A DNA stretch of 64,000 nucleotides from JAFLCA01 sp041907145 (lineage in GTDB: Bacteria > Bdellovibrionota_C > UBA2361 > JAFLCA01), in the NCBI GenBank assembly GCA_041907145.1, contig JAYRHW010000189.1, forward strand, positions 5,797 to 69,796, read 5' to 3'. Within the stretch, counting starts at the first letter, position 1. Every line of letters begins with the position of its first letter. Below, one piece after another: positions 1 to 7,914 of this stretch. Position numbers and translations under genes: made by a program. The notes below the pieces were generated by a model, which was not told where the DNA came from, ran no database searches, and worked only from the letters and a program-made list of their open reading frames with translations.

Positions 1-46
1 GGTAAAATCTTGAGTGAATCCGATTGCCCCAACCCTGTTTCAGCTG

Positions 47-75
47 TTTACAAATCTGCCCTGCTTTATGATAAT
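47..75 (+). promoter_or_regulatory. Sigma70-type promoter of trxA
   Basis: A -35 hexamer TTTACA (47-52) and a -10 hexamer GATAAT (70-75) are separated by exactly 17 bases, each one mismatch from consensus. Transcription would start near 82, giving a leader of about 54 bases before the trxA ATG at 136. This is the best housekeeping promoter I found in the window. Confidence 0.6.
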
Positions 76-135
76 GCCTGGCCTGGGGCTGCATCCTTCT
101 TACCAAGCAGATTCCCCTGTTCGAGGAGTCAAGAA

Positions 136-462
136 ATGGCTGGAAACGTTCAAGATATTTCAGACGCAGACTTTGATACAGAGGTCGTAAAATCCGGTAT
201 ACCGGTTCTTTTGGACTTCTGGGCCCCGTGGTGCGGACCTTGCAAAAGTATTGCTCCCGTTATCGAGGAACTGGCAAAGGAGTACGCTGGAAAGGTCAAA
301 TTCGCCAAAATGAACGTGGACGAGAATCCTCGAACCCCCTCCAAGTTCAATGTGCGCGGCATTCCCTACCTTGCTTTTTTCAAGGGCGGCGAAGTAGTTG
401 AGCATATTGTCGGGGCTGTCCCCAAAGATCAGCTCACTGCTGCGATTAAACGCGTCCTTTAG
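136..462 (+). CDS. trxA: Thioredoxin (TrxA-type)
   Basis: Cytoplasmic dithiol-disulphide oxidoreductase of 108 residues, the usual thioredoxin length. The active-site motif WCGPCK lies in the expected place after the DFWAP strand, and the cis-proline segment RGIPYL follows about 40 residues later. The frame is open upstream to position 10, but ATG 136 is preceded by GAGGAG at proper distance and gives the canonical short N-terminus, so the 42-residue extension is not coding. It stands alone behind its own promoter. It would reduce protein disulphides with thioredoxin reductase, which is not in the window. Identification is firm. Confidence 0.96.
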   Translation: MAGNVQDISDADFDTEVVKSGIPVLLDFWAPWCGPCKSIAPVIEELAKEYAGKVKFAKMNVDENPRTPSKFNVRGIPYLAFFKGGEVVEHIVGAVPKDQLTAAIKRVL

Positions 463-602
463 TTTTTAGCGCTAATTATATCTGCGCTTCCGGCCGGGAA
501 TTCCGCCGCCGTTTATTGTGTATCCGGCGATCCTATCCGAATCTCCATTCACACACGCAACGATAGAGGAATGCGTGTGCCTCAAATACATGGAGGTTCA
601 CT

Positions 603-767
603 ATGGTTGATTCAATCAGTCGGGCATCAAGCCCCGTCGCGCCAAAATTAGATATTAAGCCCAAAGAAGAGAAAGTACAGCAAGCTTCGCGAAACGAAGA
701 GTCGCGTGATGAAGAGAAAGTCTCTTCAGACGAACGCGAGGGAAGCCGTAAGCTCGTCGAAGCATAA
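603..767 (+). CDS. Small highly charged hypothetical protein
   Basis: A 54-residue frame starts at ATG 603 behind GGAGG at about seven bases spacing, which is a strong ribosome site. The product begins MVDSISRASS and is then almost entirely Lys, Glu, Arg, Asp, Ser and Gln (for example KPKEEK and RNEESRDEE). It has no hydrophobic core, Cys or membrane segment, so it is probably disordered or a short helical binder. I do not recognise the family. Support is the ribosome site, the strongly biased composition and lack of a better gene in this interval. The antisense frame over 533-775 looks like its shadow. Confidence 0.5.
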   Translation: MVDSISRASSPVAPKLDIKPKEEKVQQASRNEESRDEEKVSSDEREGSRKLVEA

Positions 768-889
768 CGCCCCAACGCTCCACACTCTCTCGGAGCGCGT
801 GGCGAGAGAGCTGCCTGCGCAGAAGATTAGGCACCCTTAACAGCCAGGGCGTTCGATCTCCTGCGCAGCGCTATTTTCCATCCTAATCT
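766..889. other. Intergenic region with several complementary segments
   Basis: The spacer contains a perfect 8-bp hairpin (785-792 with 803-810, CTCTCTCG/CGAGAGAG), a palindromic octamer CTGCGCAG repeated at 815-822 and 861-868, the pair AGATTAGG (824-831)/CCTAATCT (882-889), and AACGCCC (766-772)/GGGCGTT (847-853). Several of these pairings exclude each other or would form a pseudoknot. No run of T follows, so this is not a plain terminator. It may be a structured 3' UTR, leader or small RNA; function unknown. Confidence 0.3.
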
Positions 890-958
890 CAGTAGACGCT
901 CAAAATTCTTTGCGCTAGACTCGCGATTCCGATTTCAAATCTCGCGAAAGAGTTTTGC

Positions 959-2455
959 ATGCAGCAGCCCGACAATCCGCAGGCATCTTCATTCGAGACC
1001 CCTGGCCATCCAGATGCCTCATCACGTGCGCAATCTGCAAAGCGGCCGGAGATCACCTCTGCTCATAGGTTTAGCGGCACTTCGGTTGGAACAGTGGTAG
1101 CGAAGAGACCCTTGGATGTCGAAACTCAGGACGAATCTCCGGCCAGTCGATACCGAATCCGTCCGGATGAATTCTTGGAAATCACTTCTTCCGACGATCG
1201 CGACAGCTTGCGACACCAGCTCATTTCCGCACTCACCGCGTGTTTGGATAGAGAATCTGCCATTTACCTCGAGGGCCTGGGGATCCTCTTCCCTCATATG
1301 GAGGTTAAGCAGCGTACACGAACGCTGCGCGAAAAGTTCTTGGTTCACAACGATACTGTCCGCTCTGTTCGTTTCGAAAAATGCAGCGAGCTTATCCCCT
1401 ACCATTGGGAGAAGTTTGGACGCATCGTCGAAACGAGAGAGCTGGTCCACTCCGTTTATGCCGAGCTTCCCCTGGCTCTCAAAACACGCTGGACTGAAAG
1501 CGAATTTCGCTCAATTGTCCGAGGCTATCTGAGCCTCGTGCGCAGGGAAATCGTGCGGCGGGGATTTAGTCATGAACTTTCCCCTGTCGTAGACTTCTTC
1601 GCCCTGCATAATCGCCAAGGAAGAACGGAAAACGACTGGTTCGCCGGAGCGGATATCTTCGTGCAACCGCGATACGAACAGACTTTGTTCATTGAGCCGT
1701 GTGTTATAAAGCAGCGCCCGTGTCTAGAAAGTGGCTGGGAGCTCCTGGAGGCTGCCTTTGGCAAGCCCTGCCGAATCATGACCTTGGATTTGGTGCGGGA
1801 GCTGTCTAACCTGGGATACGATCCTCGAGCGCTCGACGACGCTGCGGATGTGAACATGCGGAGCATTCCGGTTGCGGTTTTCGAGCGTCCCGGCACCCCC
1901 CATAGTCTCGTGTATTGCACTGATGGCCTGCGACTGCTGAGCCGCCCTGCCCCCGAGACCAAAGAGGTTCGCCCAGGCAATGAGCTCGTGTTTCAGCTTT
2001 CACTTCCACCGGGCGAGGCGAGCTGCAATGAGGCGGCGGAGATCCCGGATTGGCCGCTGCGTCCCCTTACTATGGGCTGGATCCTCATGCAAAGCGCGCG
2101 TTCTAAGACGATACGTTGCGGAGCAGGACTTTCCTGCGACGTGCCTCTGATCCCTGACAGCGACACGGAATTGAGAAGCATTTTTGCGACTAGTTTTTCT
2201 TGCGTTCGGCATGAACAGCTCTGCCTTGATCGCCCCTTCAGTTATGTCAATTTAATTGGGATTACCGCCGACGAGGCGGCCGTTGCTGCTCGATATTCGC
2301 CTGAATTTCTATTGCGCTTGCTCGAGCACCGCGACCTTGACCAATGCACGAAGCCCGGACGCTCCTCAATAGTAGCAAAGACCGGATTGCTCGACGCTGT
2401 ACCTGTGGCTGCCGCTGCCAGAACTGAAAATACGCAGATACTCCCGAACGCCTAG
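959..2455 (+). CDS. SUFU-like domain protein with N-terminal HU-like segment
   Basis: A 498-residue cytoplasmic protein without signal peptide or membrane segment. Residues 1-70 look disordered. Residues about 82-155 resemble the HU/CCDC81-type DNA-binding fold, with a helix followed by YLEGLGILFP, close to the vLpGLGtF pattern. Residues about 300-472 match the general layout of bacterial suppressor-of-fused (SUFU) domains: an ELVFQLSLP strand, WPLRPL, GAGLSC, then GITADEAAVA followed by LLRLLEH and a final PGRSSIV. Bacterial SUFU proteins are often linked to polymorphic-toxin immunity, but no toxin is nearby. Both domain calls rest on motif resemblance. There is no strong ribosome site. Confidence 0.5.
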   Translation: MQQPDNPQASSFETPGHPDASSRAQSAKRPEITSAHRFSGTSVGTVVAKRPLDVETQDESPASRYRIRPDEFLEITSSDDRDSLRHQLISALTACLDRESAIYLEGLGILFPHMEVKQRTRTLREKFLVHNDTVRSVRFEKCSELIPYHWEKFGRIVETRELVHSVYAELPLALKTRWTESEFRSIVRGYLSLVRREIVRRGFSHELSPVVDFFALHNRQGRTENDWFAGADIFVQPRYEQTLFIEPCVIKQRPCLESGWELLEAAFGKPCRIMTLDLVRELSNLGYDPRALDDAADVNMRSIPVAVFERPGTPHSLVYCTDGLRLLSRPAPETKEVRPGNELVFQLSLPPGEASCNEAAEIPDWPLRPLTMGWILMQSARSKTIRCGAGLSCDVPLIPDSDTELRSIFATSFSCVRHEQLCLDRPFSYVNLIGITADEAAVAARYSPEFLLRLLEHRDLDQCTKPGRSSIVAKTGLLDAVPVAAAARTENTQILPNA

Positions 2456-2521
2456 GGTGCTCGCAAACATAGTCACAATAGTTTTGGCGTCTACTGTAGA
2501 AACGGCCCAGTGCTGTCGTGA

Positions 2522-2941
2522 TCAGAAACGCACATGTTTAATCGCCGCGACCGTGTGCGAAGAAAAAATATCCTCGCCGGAGAGGAAGGAAGCGCGCTGA
2601 GAGGGCAAAGCGCTGAGAGAATTATCGCCGAATACGGCGAATACTGATTGCAACGACTTGCTGCTCCACAATTCCCTAATCGAATCATCGAAAAAGCGGG
2701 CGAATGAGAGCCCAGCTCGCGGACTAGTGGTAGAGATTTGCCGCTCCAAATCAAGACCGAGCCGGTCTGCGGCGCTATTACTTGCGATCCGTCCCCACTT
2801 ATCATGCGTCGGAAGCTTGGAGGCCTGGTAGAGATCCTTGGCGTATCTATCGACCGGCGGGCAAAGCAAAACCACCTCGGAATAGATCCAATTTGAAACG
2901 AGAAACGATACGAAAAATCGGGCTATCCAGCCAAACAGCAT
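2522..2941 (-). CDS. Hypothetical exported or membrane-anchored protein
   Basis: A 139-residue frame with a hydrophobic N-terminus (MLFGWIARFFVSFLVSNWIY) that could be a signal anchor, then a Cys-Pro-Pro and a soluble remainder of mixed composition. It is the only plausible gene in the 680-base gap between the SUFU-like gene and the pseudo-receiver gene. A GGAG lies about 13 bases before the start, a little far. I do not recognise the family, and no neighbour gives it a role. It could be a chance frame. Confidence 0.4.
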   Translation of the reverse strand: MLFGWIARFFVSFLVSNWIYSEVVLLCPPVDRYAKDLYQASKLPTHDKWGRIASNSAADRLGLDLERQISTTSPRAGLSFARFFDDSIRELWSSKSLQSVFAVFGDNSLSALPSQRASFLSGEDIFSSHTVAAIKHVRF

Positions 2942-3139
2942 GCCCTACCCTAACTCCAGAATACGAATTCTTCTTACTATTGTTATTGAGGCAACCAGAA
3001 ACCGTGCCTACTAGGGCAAAAACATCGGTAATATTAGAACGTTATATCTTTAGGCTGAACTCAAGAAGCGGATCCTATCGGCCGATACCTAACTAAGAAG
3101 AATCACGAGTCGAAGGCTCCGAAATCTCAGCAGAAATTC

Positions 3140-3889
3140 ATGTCGACGTTCAAGAAATACGATGCGCTTCTGATTGACCCTGATATCGGGTCGCGCATGC
3201 GGCTCAAACAGGCCACCACCGCTGTTACGAACTTCGGCAAAGTGACTCAAGTAAACGGTCTTCGTGAGGCGGGGGATAAACTAAAGGCAAACGAGCATTG
3301 CGACGTGGCCTTTATTTCCTTCAAATGTGATTTTGCCGAAGCGGGCAATTTTGTAAAATCAGCCAAGAGCTTGCCATCGGCACAGGATGCGGCATTTATT
3401 CTTGTCCTTGGCGGAAAGGGTCAGGATAGTTCAACGGTTGCGAGTAGCGTGATGTCAGGGTTCGATGGCTGTCTCTTCGAACCCTTCTCTGTAGACATGC
3501 TGCTTGAAATTACGGAGATAGCAGCGCGAGTCCGCAAGGAGCGGTCCCGCGCTCGTGAGGAAGCAGCGCTGCGCTTACTTATTACCGATCTGATGAATCA
3601 AATTGACCTAGTCGCCTATCTCAAGCAGATAAAGAGTGAGAGTGGTCGTGCGATAAAGAAACTTCGCGATACCTGCGCAATCCTAAAGACGCTCTCGCCA
3701 GAGTCCTTTCAGCTCTATCAGAGCCTCGCCCTTGATATGCTCGAACAGGCGCCGCCTCCCAAGAAGATCTTCCAGCGCAAGCAATATTCGGGCGCTAGTT
3801 CTCGTATCAAGAAGAAGATGGAAGACAAGCTGCTGGCCGAGCTAGAAGCTGAATCCTCTAAGGGTCAAGGCGAACCGACCTCCAACTAA
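3140..3889 (+). CDS. Pseudo-receiver domain protein
   Basis: A 249-residue cytoplasmic protein. Residues 7-130 follow a response-regulator receiver fold: the acidic pair region LLIDPD (D13, D15), a hydrophobic strand VAFISF where the phospho-acceptor Asp is expected (here Ser60/Phe61), and FEPF (114) in place of the usual KPF, so the conserved Lys is Glu. It therefore probably cannot be phosphorylated in the normal way. The C-terminal half (130-249) is helical and charged, ending in a Lys/Glu-rich tail, with no recognisable DNA-binding domain. prmA starts 42 bases downstream on the same strand. Partner unknown. Confidence 0.65.
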   Translation: MSTFKKYDALLIDPDIGSRMRLKQATTAVTNFGKVTQVNGLREAGDKLKANEHCDVAFISFKCDFAEAGNFVKSAKSLPSAQDAAFILVLGGKGQDSSTVASSVMSGFDGCLFEPFSVDMLLEITEIAARVRKERSRAREEAALRLLITDLMNQIDLVAYLKQIKSESGRAIKKLRDTCAILKTLSPESFQLYQSLALDMLEQAPPPKKIFQRKQYSGASSRIKKKMEDKLLAELEAESSKGQGEPTSN

Positions 3890-3931
3890 CCCCGCATAGA
3901 CCCCCCTTCCCCGCTATGCCATTCTAAGTCG

Positions 3932-4786
3932 ATGAATTCTGAGGTTACGAAGTCCCAGTGGTGGGAATTACGCCTTTCCGCGACTTATCCTGAGGAGGTC
4001 GCGGCTTTATTGGTGAACGCCGGAGCCGGCGGGGCGCAAATTCTCGATGAACACCACCTTTTAGTTTACCTGCAGGCAACTTCGTCTGGCTTAGAGGAGT
4101 TTCTGAAGCAGGCGGCGCAGTGCGGCGCTACTCTCATCGACACTACACCGGTTATACAGGAGAACTGGACCGCGCAGTGTCCCGAGCTTTGGCGGCCCAT
4201 TTCAGTCGGCGAGCTCAAAGTCATTCCCGTTGATGAGCTGAGTCCCTTCACGGAACGAAAGCGACCTACCGCGACTGAGATCCTCATCGTGCCCGGCACA
4301 GGCTTCGGCACGGGGCACCATGCTTCCACTGCCATGCTGCTCGAGCTCCTGCAGTCCGACCCGGTACGGGCACTCGCTCCAGCCCAAGTTCTGGATATTG
4401 GGACGGGGAGCGGAATTCTGGCAATCGCCTCCCATAAGCTTTTTGGGGCAAGGGTAGTCGCCACTGATATCGATCCACTGGCCCTAGAGAATGCACGGCA
4501 AAACGTTTCCCTGAATGAATGCAGTGCGGCTATTGAAATAGCCGCCAAGGAGTCATCGCTTCTACAGGGTAGTTTCGCCTTGATCGTGGCTAACATCTAT
4601 GCTGAAGTACTTTGCAGCTTAAGGCCTGATTTTGAACGACTTTTGGCACCTTCCGGCCTGCTGCTCATGTCCGGGATCATGCTCCCCAAGTTTGCTGGTC
4701 TTCTGCAGGATTTCGAGCAGCACGGATGGCATTTGAAGTTGCGCTGCGATCGTGATGGCTGGGTCAGCGTGATCATGAGCCGGTAG
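3932..4786 (+). CDS. prmA: Ribosomal protein L11 methyltransferase
   Basis: SAM-dependent enzyme that methylates ribosomal protein L11. It has 284 residues, a typical PrmA length. The Rossmann SAM-binding motif VLDIGTGSGILAIA, the acidic strand end ATDIDPLALENA and the catalytic-loop segment VANIYAEVL (PrmA usually VANILA) are all present, and GTGFGTGHHAST before the SAM motif is characteristic. It follows the pseudo-receiver gene closely and precedes the oxidoreductase gene by 42 bases, so the three may be co-transcribed. Identification is firm. Confidence 0.92.
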   Translation: MNSEVTKSQWWELRLSATYPEEVAALLVNAGAGGAQILDEHHLLVYLQATSSGLEEFLKQAAQCGATLIDTTPVIQENWTAQCPELWRPISVGELKVIPVDELSPFTERKRPTATEILIVPGTGFGTGHHASTAMLLELLQSDPVRALAPAQVLDIGTGSGILAIASHKLFGARVVATDIDPLALENARQNVSLNECSAAIEIAAKESSLLQGSFALIVANIYAEVLCSLRPDFERLLAPSGLLLMSGIMLPKFAGLLQDFEQHGWHLKLRCDRDGWVSVIMSR

Positions 4787-4828
4787 CTCTGATGGTCAAA
4801 ATGTTCACTTATTGCGGAATGGAATGAC

Positions 4829-5857
4829 ATGAAAGCGGTATTTTTCGAACAACATGGCGGCATCGAAGTTTTAAAATATGCTGACTTGCCTATGCCGAAG
4901 CCGGGACCAGGCGAGGCGCTGATCAAAGTTCGTGCCGTCGCGCTCAATCATTTGGATATCTGGGTACGCCGCGGCTGGAAAGGTCTCGTGCTTGATATGC
5001 CGCATATCACGGGAAGCGATATCGCAGGTGAAATCGTCGAAGTCAACGCCGAGTCTCAGTGGACGGCGGGTACCCGAGTCATAATTAATCCCGGAATTAT
5101 CGGGGCTGATGATGAGTGGGTGCGAAACGGCGAAGACAGCGTGAGCCCCAGTTACCGGATTATCGGTGAGCAGCTCCGCGGGGGTATGGCAGAATACGTG
5201 GTCGTTCCCATCGTCAACGTCTTCAAAACCCCCGAGGGGCTCAAAGATGAAGACGCTTGCGCACCACTGTTGGTCGGCACGACCTGCTGGCGCATGTTGT
5301 TCAAGCGCGCCGACTTGCGCGCCGGAGAATCCGTGCTAGTCGTCGGCTCCGGGGGCGGTGTGAACTCTCTTTCCATCCAAATAGCACGTGCAGCCGGCGC
5401 CACCGTCTATGTTCTGGCCGGAAGCAAGGAAAAGGCTAAAAAGGCGCTCGAACTAGGTGCCCACGAAGTAATTAACTATGCGGAGAAATCCAATTGGGCC
5501 GTCGAGGTCCTGAAACTCACGAAAGGTCGAGGCGTTGATGTCGTAGTCGATAACGTCGGTACCAAGACCATGGCATTTTCTGTTCGAGCCGTGGCGCGCG
5601 GCGGACGCATCGTTATGGTCGGCAGCACGAGCGGCTATGAACTACCGCTGGATGCTCGCCTCTTCTTTACCAAGCAAATTTCGCTCCTGGGTTCGACCAT
5701 GGGCAACCGTCAAGACTTCGTTGATGCGCTCCATTTCATGATGACACACGACATCAGGCCTGCAATTGATACCGTCGCCCCTCTTAAGGATGGAATTAAA
5801 ATGTTGCAGCGACTAGAGACGGGCCAGCAGTTCGGAAAGATTGTCTTGAAGCCATAG
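4829..5857 (+). CDS. MDR-family NAD(P)H-dependent oxidoreductase (quinone oxidoreductase-like)
   Basis: A 342-residue medium-chain dehydrogenase/reductase. The GroES-like N-terminal half contains VALNHLDIWVRRG and ITGSDIAGEIVEV; the Rossmann half has VLVVGSGGGVNSLSIQIARAAGA for nucleotide binding. I do not see the four-Cys structural zinc loop of classical alcohol dehydrogenases, and the catalytic zinc Cys is absent, which points to the quinone-reductase or enoyl-reductase branches. Substrate cannot be read from sequence. It ends 14 bases from the convergent flagellin gene. Confidence 0.85.
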   Translation: MKAVFFEQHGGIEVLKYADLPMPKPGPGEALIKVRAVALNHLDIWVRRGWKGLVLDMPHITGSDIAGEIVEVNAESQWTAGTRVIINPGIIGADDEWVRNGEDSVSPSYRIIGEQLRGGMAEYVVVPIVNVFKTPEGLKDEDACAPLLVGTTCWRMLFKRADLRAGESVLVVGSGGGVNSLSIQIARAAGATVYVLAGSKEKAKKALELGAHEVINYAEKSNWAVEVLKLTKGRGVDVVVDNVGTKTMAFSVRAVARGGRIVMVGSTSGYELPLDARLFFTKQISLLGSTMGNRQDFVDALHFMMTHDIRPAIDTVAPLKDGIKMLQRLETGQQFGKIVLKP

Positions 5858-5871
5858 TTCCTGTTGGCTGA

Positions 5872-7734
5872 CTACACGGAAAGCAGCTGCATCGCCAGCG
5901 ATGGTAATTGATTGGCCTGCGCGAGCAGCGCTGCCCCTGCCTGCTGTAAGATCGAAGTGCGGAGCAGCTGCGCTGATTCTGATGCGACGTCCGCATCCGC
6001 TATGCGGCTGTATGCGGCTTGATTTTCATCACGCTGAGATTGAACAAGACGGCCAGCGCTTTCGACCCTACTCAGACCGGCGCCGAGGGTGCCGCGGATA
6101 CTCGCCAGATCCCGTAGATTATAGTTCAGTAGGTCCAGCGCCGACAGCGCGCTGTTGCTGGAGGTCAGCGTCTGTTCTCCTAGGCCCCTAAGCGCCCCGC
6201 TGATAGACTTCAAAACAGAGGCAATATTGCCGCGAGACCCGCTGCCTGCCTCAAAATTCAAGCTTATATCGGCACTCGAGGTGTCAATTTCATAGAGTGT
6301 CATTCCATCGGATATATCGTCGTGATAAACGCGGTTTCCATCAGCGCTTACGACAATTCCCGAGGCATAGCTCATATCGAAATCTTGTAGGCCGAATGAA
6401 GTCGTCTGCGTTAGCTGGCGGTTTGCCACATCAATTTTAAAGACCTGATGCAGCCCGCCAGAGTTAGTACCGCTCCAATTTTGATTATCGACAAATACGA
6501 TGGAGGTGCCGTCCGCACTCGCCGAAGCATAAACCCCAGTGGCAGTCGTATTATTGGTTAGTTTCGTCGCAGATCCGGACTGCCAATCCAATGAGAAGAA
6601 TTGAAATTTGAGAGCGGCGTTTAGACCTCCCACGTTTCCAGACGACGTAAAAGATGCCAGTCCATCATTGGAAACCGCTACCACTTGAGTTCCAGCAATT
6701 GTAGCTCCGCTTGTTGATTTGGTGGTCAGCGAGGTGCCACGAGTATTCGACACATATACTCCCGTACCACCGTCATAAACAGCGACATAACCCCCATCGT
6801 TGCTTACTTTCATATTGCCGCCATAACCATAGCCGGCGCCGCTGTTAAGACTACGAATGATGCCAGTGCTCAGATCAAGCACGTAGGCCTTGTTGACTCC
6901 ACCAGTGGTCGCAGAGCTCAAAGTCCCCCCGTCGGTATATTGAGTGGTGGTGCCAAAGGCGACGGTCAATCCATCGGCGCTTACCGCAAAGCTCGATAAA
7001 TCCAGTGCGGCAGTAGAGTTGGTTATCTTCGAAGTTGTTTGCGAGCCATAGCGATAGACATACAAATCTCGCTTGGAGCTTGCCGTCTTGTTAAAATATA
7101 CATCTCCGTTGTTGAGTATCTGCATCGTTTCAGCCCCGGAAATCCCGTTACTGATATCTCGATCGGTGCCTGTCACGGTATCTTTGATAGCTGTTTTGGT
7201 GTCATCTGCGTACAACAAGTAGCGACCATCTGCGGACAAACCATATATATACTTGGAATTACTCGAACCGGGCAGCAGCGTGTCGAGAAGTCTGGAAGCG
7301 CGTCCACTGGTTCCTCCATTTGAGACATTGATGCCATTAAACGTACTCGACTCGTACAGCCGTTTGATCTCCTTTGCGAGCTGCTGATACTCCTTGTCGA
7401 GACTGATCCTCTGGCTGCGTGACAGTGCCCCATTTGACGCCTGCTGCGCGAGCTCCTGCATGCGGACGAGCAAATCATTGGTTTGGCTCAGGGTGCCGTC
7501 GCCGATAGAGAGCGCGGAAACGGCGTCTGATATATTAAGATTAGCGCGGCCGAAGATCCTGGCACGAGCTTGCAGTCCCGCGCCAACCGAGAGGCCGGCG
7601 GAGTCATCCGAAGGGCGATTAAGCCGGCTGCCACTGCTTAGTCTCTCGAGCGAGCGCGACATGGCATCCGTCGAAGACGACATACGCCGCTGTGCGTTCA
7701 GTGCAACGAGATTTATTCCTAGAGTAATCGGCAC
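5872..7734 (-). CDS. Flagellin with beta-propeller variable domain
   Basis: Major filament subunit of 620 residues from GTG 7734. The first ~145 residues are a classical flagellin D0/D1 (TLGINLVALNAQRRM, then LERLSSGSRLNRPSDD and RMQELAQQASNG), and the last ~115 the matching C-terminal D1/D0 (SRVESAGRLV to the end). Between them, about residues 155-490, lie seven propeller-like blades marked by SADG, NNGD or SNDG turns (near 167, 209, 252, 311, 355, 406 and 463), as in TolB/PD40 propellers. The frame is open to GTG 7779, but GTG 7734 has AAGGAAG upstream and gives the canonical short N-terminus. A sigma28-like promoter lies upstream. Filament subunits carry no signal peptide and none is seen. 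Confidence 0.92.
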   Translation of the reverse strand: MPITLGINLVALNAQRRMSSSTDAMSRSLERLSSGSRLNRPSDDSAGLSVGAGLQARARIFGRANLNISDAVSALSIGDGTLSQTNDLLVRMQELAQQASNGALSRSQRISLDKEYQQLAKEIKRLYESSTFNGINVSNGGTSGRASRLLDTLLPGSSNSKYIYGLSADGRYLLYADDTKTAIKDTVTGTDRDISNGISGAETMQILNNGDVYFNKTASSKRDLYVYRYGSQTTSKITNSTAALDLSSFAVSADGLTVAFGTTTQYTDGGTLSSATTGGVNKAYVLDLSTGIIRSLNSGAGYGYGGNMKVSNDGGYVAVYDGGTGVYVSNTRGTSLTTKSTSGATIAGTQVVAVSNDGLASFTSSGNVGGLNAALKFQFFSLDWQSGSATKLTNNTTATGVYASASADGTSIVFVDNQNWSGTNSGGLHQVFKIDVANRQLTQTTSFGLQDFDMSYASGIVVSADGNRVYHDDISDGMTLYEIDTSSADISLNFEAGSGSRGNIASVLKSISGALRGLGEQTLTSSNSALSALDLLNYNLRDLASIRGTLGAGLSRVESAGRLVQSQRDENQAAYSRIADADVASESAQLLRTSILQQAGAALLAQANQLPSLAMQLLSV

Positions 7735-7792
7735 GCCGGAAACTTCCTTGTGAACAGAGAGCGCTCCTCCATTGAGCACTACACATGTAGAA

Positions 7793-7820
7793 AAATCGGC
7801 TAGTTATGCCACTTCGCTTA
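7793..7820 (-). promoter_or_regulatory. Sigma28-like promoter of the flagellin gene
   Basis: On the minus strand TAAG (7817-7820) is followed after 16 bases by GCCGATTT (7793-7800), close to the flagellar sigma28 consensus TAAA-N15-GCCGATAA. Predicted transcription starts about 50 bases before the GTG at 7734. The position ahead of a flagellin gene supports the call; the spacer is one base longer than usual. Confidence 0.5.
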
Positions 7821-7914
7821 GACCTGGGAGCTAAATATTTCCACTTCCTATCTTCGCAACTTACTGTATTTATGAGAGATTTTGAGGCTAGTGGGGGCTG
7901 ACCAGGGCAGTGGC

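Noticed and set aside
462..603. Terminator or sigma28 site after trxA
   Set aside because: There are only short palindromes (TTCCGGCCGGGAA) without a T run, and the TAAT/GCCGGGAA pair has too many mismatches.
533..775. Minus-strand 80-residue frame
   Set aside because: It overlaps the small charged protein gene, which has a strong ribosome site. The minus-strand product is Ser/Arg-rich and lacks one.
7735..7779. Longer flagellin start at GTG 7779
   Set aside because: The extra 15 residues do not fit the canonical flagellin N-terminus, which begins right after GTG 7734, where a ribosome site also lies.
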